Positions 5,581 through 8,815 of a DNA stretch of 8,815 nucleotides are shown piece by piece (within the stretch, counting starts at the first letter, position 1; each line of letters starts with the position of its first letter). The notes beneath the pieces are model-generated. The model did no database searches. It was not told where the DNA came from and was given only the letters and a program-made list of their open reading frames with translations. Position numbers and translations under genes: made by a program. This DNA comes from Candidatus Thermokryptus sp. (GTDB lineage: Bacteria; Bacteroidota; Ignavibacteria; Kryptoniales; Kryptoniaceae): contig JAPYWO010000030.1 of NCBI GenBank assembly GCA_028276305.1, positions 1 to 8,815 of the forward strand. Direction: 5' to 3'.

Positions 5581-6941
5581 CAACTAAAAATTTTTAATAG
5601 CAATGTTGCTATAGACAAATATGTCGCTGTGCTTAAAATATCAGTTCCAGTTGTGACAAGTGGACCGACGGCGGTTGCAGGGTCCCTTTTCAGTTTTATA
5701 AGGACAAACGGTTCAATCGTCCCCATGATTGAGGAGAAAGTCATTGAAGCAGTACAACCTATAAAAACAGTTATCGGCAGTGTATACGAGTATTTAAAAC
5801 CATAAACGAGTAAAGTTATCAAAGCAAGAACAAAACCATAAACAATTCCCATTATTGAGCCAGCAAGAGTTTCCTTGACGAGGACTTTAGTTAAATCCGA
5901 TATCTTTATACTTCCGGTTGCAAGCCCGCGAACGCAAATAGTTGACGCCTGTGTTCCAACATTTCCACCCATTGCAGCTATTAATGGCATATATGACGCA
6001 AGAGCAATTATCTGTTGAAGTGTTGGCTCAAAGTGTTTGACTATAAATGACACGAAAATCTCGCCTATATAGGTCAAGATCAACCAAGGCATCCTTAACC
6101 GAGCCGACTTCAAAGGTGAAAGCAATGTCTCAATGTCCTCAAGTTGCGTACCCACCATCTTAGCAATATCCTCCGATGCTTCCTCCTGTATGACATCAAT
6201 TATATCATCAACCGTAATTATACCAAGAAGTTTTCTGTATTTATCAACAACAGGTATGACCGTCAAATTGTACTTTTTCATCACCCTTGCGACTTCCTCT
6301 TGGTCGGTGTCAACATCAACGCTTATCACCTTTTCATCCATTATATCGCTTATCTTTCTCCTTGGGTCGGATAAAATCAAATCCTTCAACTGAACCACCC
6401 CAACTAAAACGCCTTTCTCGCTCGTCACATAAATTGAATAAATTGTTTCTTTATCTGGCGCGGTCATCCTCAAAAAATCAATCGCTTCCCCAACCGTCAT
6501 ACTCTCAACAACCGAAGCATATTCAGTCGTCATCAATCCACCGGCTGTCTCAGACGGATAAGCGGTCAAAATTTCAACTTCCCTTCTCGCTTCCTCAGTC
6601 ATCAAAGCTTCATACTCTTGGCTCTTTTCAGTGGTCAACTCCTCAAAAAGGTCTGCTCTCTCATCCGGGGACATTTCGTTTAAAAGATATGCTTTGCTTT
6701 CGGCTGGCAGATGCTCAAGGATGTAAATTTGATCATCCTCATCAAGCTCGTCAAAAACATCAATCGCTTTCTCCTTCCGAACGAGATTAAATAGTTTAAC
6801 CTTTTCCTCGCCTTGAAGCTCAGATATTATCTCAGCGATATCAACTGGGTGTAAATCATCAAGTATATCTGCCAATTCCTCCGTCCTCTCCGCTTGTATC
6901 AACTCCCTTATATCCGGGATTAAAATCAACATTGTTTTCAT
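5580..6941 (-). CDS. mgtE: MgtE Mg2+ channel/transporter
   Basis: This 453-residue protein has the full MgtE layout. An acidic, cytosolic superhelical N domain spans about 10-130 (LHPVDIAEIISEL, LPAESKAYLLNEMSPDERADLFEEL). Two CBS domains span about 135-255 (GGLMTTEYASV; VIPVVDKYRKLLGIITVDDIIDVI). The five-helix membrane domain spans about 280-453. The pore motif is MGGNVGTQAS (324-333). Asp434 in the last helix, within DPATAVGPLVTTGTD, matches the Mg2+-selecting Asp432 of the Thermus protein. MgtE imports Mg2+ and closes when cytosolic Mg2+ fills sites between the N and CBS domains; the many acidic residues here fit that gating. The ATG at 6941 is preferred over the in-frame TTG at 6947, because a strong Shine-Dalgarno ends directly against the TTG but lies 6 bases before the ATG. 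mqnA stops 2 bases upstream. Confidence 0.96.
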   Translation of the reverse strand: MKTMLILIPDIRELIQAERTEELADILDDLHPVDIAEIISELQGEEKVKLFNLVRKEKAIDVFDELDEDDQIYILEHLPAESKAYLLNEMSPDERADLFEELTTEKSQEYEALMTEEARREVEILTAYPSETAGGLMTTEYASVVESMTVGEAIDFLRMTAPDKETIYSIYVTSEKGVLVGVVQLKDLILSDPRRKISDIMDEKVISVDVDTDQEEVARVMKKYNLTVIPVVDKYRKLLGIITVDDIIDVIQEEASEDIAKMVGTQLEDIETLLSPLKSARLRMPWLILTYIGEIFVSFIVKHFEPTLQQIIALASYMPLIAAMGGNVGTQASTICVRGLATGSIKISDLTKVLVKETLAGSIMGIVYGFVLALITLLVYGFKYSYTLPITVFIGCTASMTFSSIMGTIEPFVLIKLKRDPATAVGPLVTTGTDILSTATYLSIATLLLKIFS

Positions 6942-6943
6942 CT

Positions 6944-7759
6944 TCAACTCCCCTTTACTTTTTCAAATTCATAAAATTTTATCTCTGGTATGAAATCAAT
7001 TACGCCGTAGTAAAAAGCGTAGGTGAAAAATTCCTTCATCCCCGCTATCTCTCGCTCACCGAGTTCGTAAAACAAATTCTCCGTTAAATAACTTTTACAA
7101 AAATCAAAATCAACCCCATACCTTTGGCTTGCTTCATAAGAAATGGTATCAATGTTTTGTATCCCATAATCTTTCGCTTTCACCAAAGCAAACACATCCT
7201 CTTCACTTAAACTTTCCCTTCTCCCAACCCACAAAGCGTAAACAAAGGGCAATCCAGTGAGGTCATCCCATTCATCTCCAAGATCAAGGTATGATTCATA
7301 ACCCGTTTTTTCAAAAAGCGCATGGTCGCCGATCAAAAGCGCAGCATCTGCCTCCAAGAGCATATCCGCAAGGTTTGGTCTCATAGCGATAAACTTCGGT
7401 TGAACATCATATTTTTCGGAAAGTATCACCCTTGCAAGAACGACCGATGTCATTGAGCTTATATCAACGGCTACAGTTTTTATATCTTTTAAATCCTTTC
7501 TGAAATAAAGCCGTATGCTATTCACAGCCCCATGCGATGCGATACAAACCCCTGGGACTATGCGATATTTAACTGAATACTTAGCATAGTGAATTGAAGG
7601 GACAAGCCCAGCGTCTATCTCTTTATTTAAAAGTTTGACCGCAATCTGCGATGGGATATCATATACAAGTTCAAAATTATGTGAGATTTTATCCTTCTCT
7701 ATTGCGTAAATCAATGGCTTTGCATTTAGAAAATCAAATACGCCAAGTTTCTTTCGCAT
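6944..7759 (-). CDS. mqnA: MqnA, chorismate dehydratase of the futalosine menaquinone pathway
   Basis: This 271-residue protein has a periplasmic-binding-protein-like fold but no signal peptide, so it is a cytoplasmic enzyme. MqnA dehydrates chorismate to 3-[(1-carboxyvinyl)oxy]benzoate, the first step of the futalosine route. Family marks are the N-terminal FLNAKPLIYAI (10-20, Asn12), DAGLVPSIHYAK (49-60), the ligand-binding SHGAVNSIRLY (75-85, Ser81), VDISSMTSVVLARVIL (98-113), LIGDHAL (142-148), and DLGDEWDDLTGLPFVYALW (159-177). The last distinguishes it from its paralogue MqnD. The Asn and Ser fit, from memory, the pair studied in the Streptomyces enzyme. The first motif is slightly unusual, with Phe-Asp-Phe in place of the common S-Y-L context. 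The ATG has an AAAGG site 8 bases upstream. No other mqn gene is in the window; those are presumably elsewhere. Confidence 0.93.
   Translation of the reverse strand: MRKKLGVFDFLNAKPLIYAIEKDKISHNFELVYDIPSQIAVKLLNKEIDAGLVPSIHYAKYSVKYRIVPGVCIASHGAVNSIRLYFRKDLKDIKTVAVDISSMTSVVLARVILSEKYDVQPKFIAMRPNLADMLLEADAALLIGDHALFEKTGYESYLDLGDEWDDLTGLPFVYALWVGRRESLSEEDVFALVKAKDYGIQNIDTISYEASQRYGVDFDFCKSYLTENLFYELGEREIAGMKEFFTYAFYYGVIDFIPEIKFYEFEKVKGS
6948..6956 (-). promoter_or_regulatory. Shine-Dalgarno that sets the mgtE start
   Basis: The - strand reads AAAGGGGAG, then 6 bases, then ATG (6941-6939). The in-frame TTG at 6947 would directly abut the site with no spacer, so the ATG is the true start. The site lies within the last codons of mqnA. 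Confidence 0.8.
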
Positions 7760-7766
7760 CTTTTCA

Positions 7767-7773
7767 ACCTTTA
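7767..7773 (-). promoter_or_regulatory. Shine-Dalgarno of mqnA
   Basis: The - strand reads TAAAGGT, with its AGG 8 bases before the ATG at 7759. It lies in the 22-base gap after the repeat-protein stop, which has no room for a promoter or terminator, so the two genes are probably co-transcribed. Confidence 0.6.
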
Positions 7774-7781
7774 ATTGATTT

Positions 7782-8815
7782 TTAAGGCAAATTCAAAGGC
7801 AATTTAACATCCACCCTTTTGAAAAACTTTGAACCGAGCTTCAAATAACCCGAAAAAATATCCTCAACATTTTCATTTTTAATTAACCTTTCAACAAGCA
7901 TAATGTGAAGTCGCTCAAAATTATATCCCATCCTCTCCGAGATCTGTAAAAGTCGTTTGATTTCTTTATTTTGAAACTTGCCATTCAAAATGAAATTGAC
8001 CTCAATTTTACCAAGTTCGGCATAGATCAAACCCCTTTTATCGCCTGCTTGGGAAAAAATTTCTTCGGCTTTTGAAAATTTTTCTAAAGCTTGATCAAAA
8101 TCATTTTTTATCTTCGCAAGTGTCCCTTCGCCCCAAAGCGTATAGGCATAATTTATTCTATCGCCTATTTTCTCATAATTTTTCGTCGCAAGGTCAAAAT
8201 ATTTCTCGGCAAGGTCAAAATCAAGAAACATCCTGCTTGCGTTCGCCAAACCACAATACGAATATGCGATTCCAAATTTATCTCTGAGGTCTCTCATAAT
8301 AAGATTTGCCCTTGTATAAAAGTCAAGCGAGAGTTCAAAATTCCCCATCATCCTTGAGACACCGCCAAGCCCACAAAGCGTATACCCCATGCCATTCATA
8401 TCAGGGATGCTTTCATAAATCATAAGCGCTTTTTTAAATGATTTAAAAGATTTTTTGAAGTATCCCATAAATCTAAATGTCCCGCCCAAAGCCCAATAGA
8501 TATACGCTTGTCCTTCAATATCGTTTAGTTTTTTGTAGATTTTAAAAGCTTTTTTAAAACTTTCTATCGCATCCTCAAACTTACCGATCGTTCTGAAAGC
8601 CGTTCCCAATCCAGCCAATGCGTCCGCCTTAGCCCTTTCGTCAATTTTCTCGGCAATCTTCAAAGCCATCTTGTAATACTTTACAGCCAAAGCAAATTCA
8701 CCAGCCAACCTCGCACAATGTCCCTCGTTCAAGCGTATATAAAAAATTTCTTCGCTATCAAGCGAATTTAAATCCAAAGATTCATCAACCTTTAAATAAA
8801 CTTTCAAAGCGTCAC
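7782..8815 (-). CDS. Tetratricopeptide-repeat protein (5' end cut by right edge)
   Basis: At least 343 codons are present, with the stop TAA at 7784-7782. The core is six TPR units of 39-40 residues, each with the pattern A-x-x-x-G-x-x-x-x-R-x-x-G-x-F-x-x-[SA]-x-x-x-[YF]-x-x-A. The 40-residue period (not 34) resembles the LGN/MalT type of repeat. A non-repeat tail of about 80 residues follows. There is no signal peptide or membrane segment in view, so it is probably a cytoplasmic protein-binding scaffold. The only in-window start is a TTG at 8807, but I do not accept it: the two codons before it (Asp-Ala) and the next residues (LKVYLK) align with the D-A-I-E-S-F-K-K helix of later repeats. 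The gene therefore continues past the edge and a seventh repeat is truncated. mqnA follows 22 bases later. The protein's partner is not known. Confidence 0.88.
   Translation of the reverse strand, partial: DALKVYLKVDESLDLNSLDSEEIFYIRLNEGHCARLAGEFALAVKYYKMALKIAEKIDERAKADALAGLGTAFRTIGKFEDAIESFKKAFKIYKKLNDIEGQAYIYWALGGTFRFMGYFKKSFKSFKKALMIYESIPDMNGMGYTLCGLGGVSRMMGNFELSLDFYTRANLIMRDLRDKFGIAYSYCGLANASRMFLDFDLAEKYFDLATKNYEKIGDRINYAYTLWGEGTLAKIKNDFDQALEKFSKAEEIFSQAGDKRGLIYAELGKIEVNFILNGKFQNKEIKRLLQISERMGYNFERLHIMLVERLIKNENVEDIFSGYLKLGSKFFKRVDVKLPLNLP
8028..8744 (-). repeat. Six in-frame ~120-bp TPR-coding repeats
   Basis: The six units are degenerate as DNA but keep a 120-base period. For example, CAAAGCGTATA recurs at 8134-8144 and 8374-8384, exactly 240 bases (two units) apart. 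The protein repeats run about residues 22-60, 61-100, 101-140, 141-180, 181-220 and 221-260, counting from the TTG at 8807. This indicates expansion by internal duplication followed by divergence. Confidence 0.8.

Noticed and set aside
5581..5583. TTG as the flavodoxin start
   Set aside because: ATG follows directly in frame and gives the canonical M-K-I-L-V start; neither has a Shine-Dalgarno, so ATG is preferred.
6287..6790. Long + strand open frame opposite mgtE (167 codons)
   Set aside because: It is Ser/His/Gln-rich low-complexity protein with no recognisable motif, lying fully antisense to a well-supported mgtE. It is a shadow frame.
6942..6943. Mg2+ riboswitch (M-box) before mgtE
   Set aside because: Only 2 bases separate mqnA from mgtE, and the Shine-Dalgarno lies in mqnA. 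There is no room for an aptamer here; one upstream of the operon would be outside the window.
8028..8744. CRISPR or other non-coding array
   Set aside because: The 120-base period is in frame, degenerate at the DNA level, and fully explained by TPR protein repeats.

Overview
The window is AT-rich, very densely packed DNA from a bacterium. It holds ten protein genes: two run off the window edges and eight are complete. There is no mobile element, CRISPR array, tRNA or rRNA, and no gap longer than about 65 bases. Several things suggest a thermophile: Lys/Glu/Ile-rich proteins, a nucleoside kinase very like the Thermus type, the futalosine (mqn) menaquinone route, and chains of ATGA overlaps. 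The lipoprotein thioredoxin, the toastrack-type envelope protein and weak Shine-Dalgarno use point loosely to the Bacteroidota/Ignavibacteria/Kryptonia side of the tree. That placement is inference only.

Left half, + strand (2..5084). The end of an RsuA/RluB-type pseudouridine synthase overlaps a uridine/cytidine kinase. The kinase overlaps a thioredoxin-fold lipoprotein, which overlaps an NhaC-family antiporter; each junction is a 4-base ATGA. A ZIP metal transporter follows after 19 bases and an ECF sigma factor after 2 more. After a 64-base gap comes an exported toastrack (LiaF/DUF4097-like) protein. The first six genes look like one transcription unit mixing RNA modification, nucleotide salvage, envelope redox, ion transport and transcription control. 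The toastrack gene may have its own promoter and may be a target of the sigma factor.

Right half, - strand (5068..8815). A tetratricopeptide-repeat protein, cut by the right edge, is followed by mqnA (chorismate dehydratase), mgtE (Mg2+ channel/transporter) and a flavodoxin-like protein. The spacings are 22 bases, 2 bases and a 1-base overlap, so this is probably one operon. The two units converge, and their last genes overlap tail to tail by 17 bases.

Most of the content is ordinary housekeeping, and I do not see a clearly new system. The points most worth a second look are these: a Tyr in the kinase at the position reported to restrict the Thermus enzyme to cytidine; a thioredoxin lipoprotein with CPDS in place of CxxC; a sigma factor paired with a toastrack protein and no anti-sigma gene; and a ladder of Arg residues spaced exactly 40 apart in the repeat protein next to mqnA.
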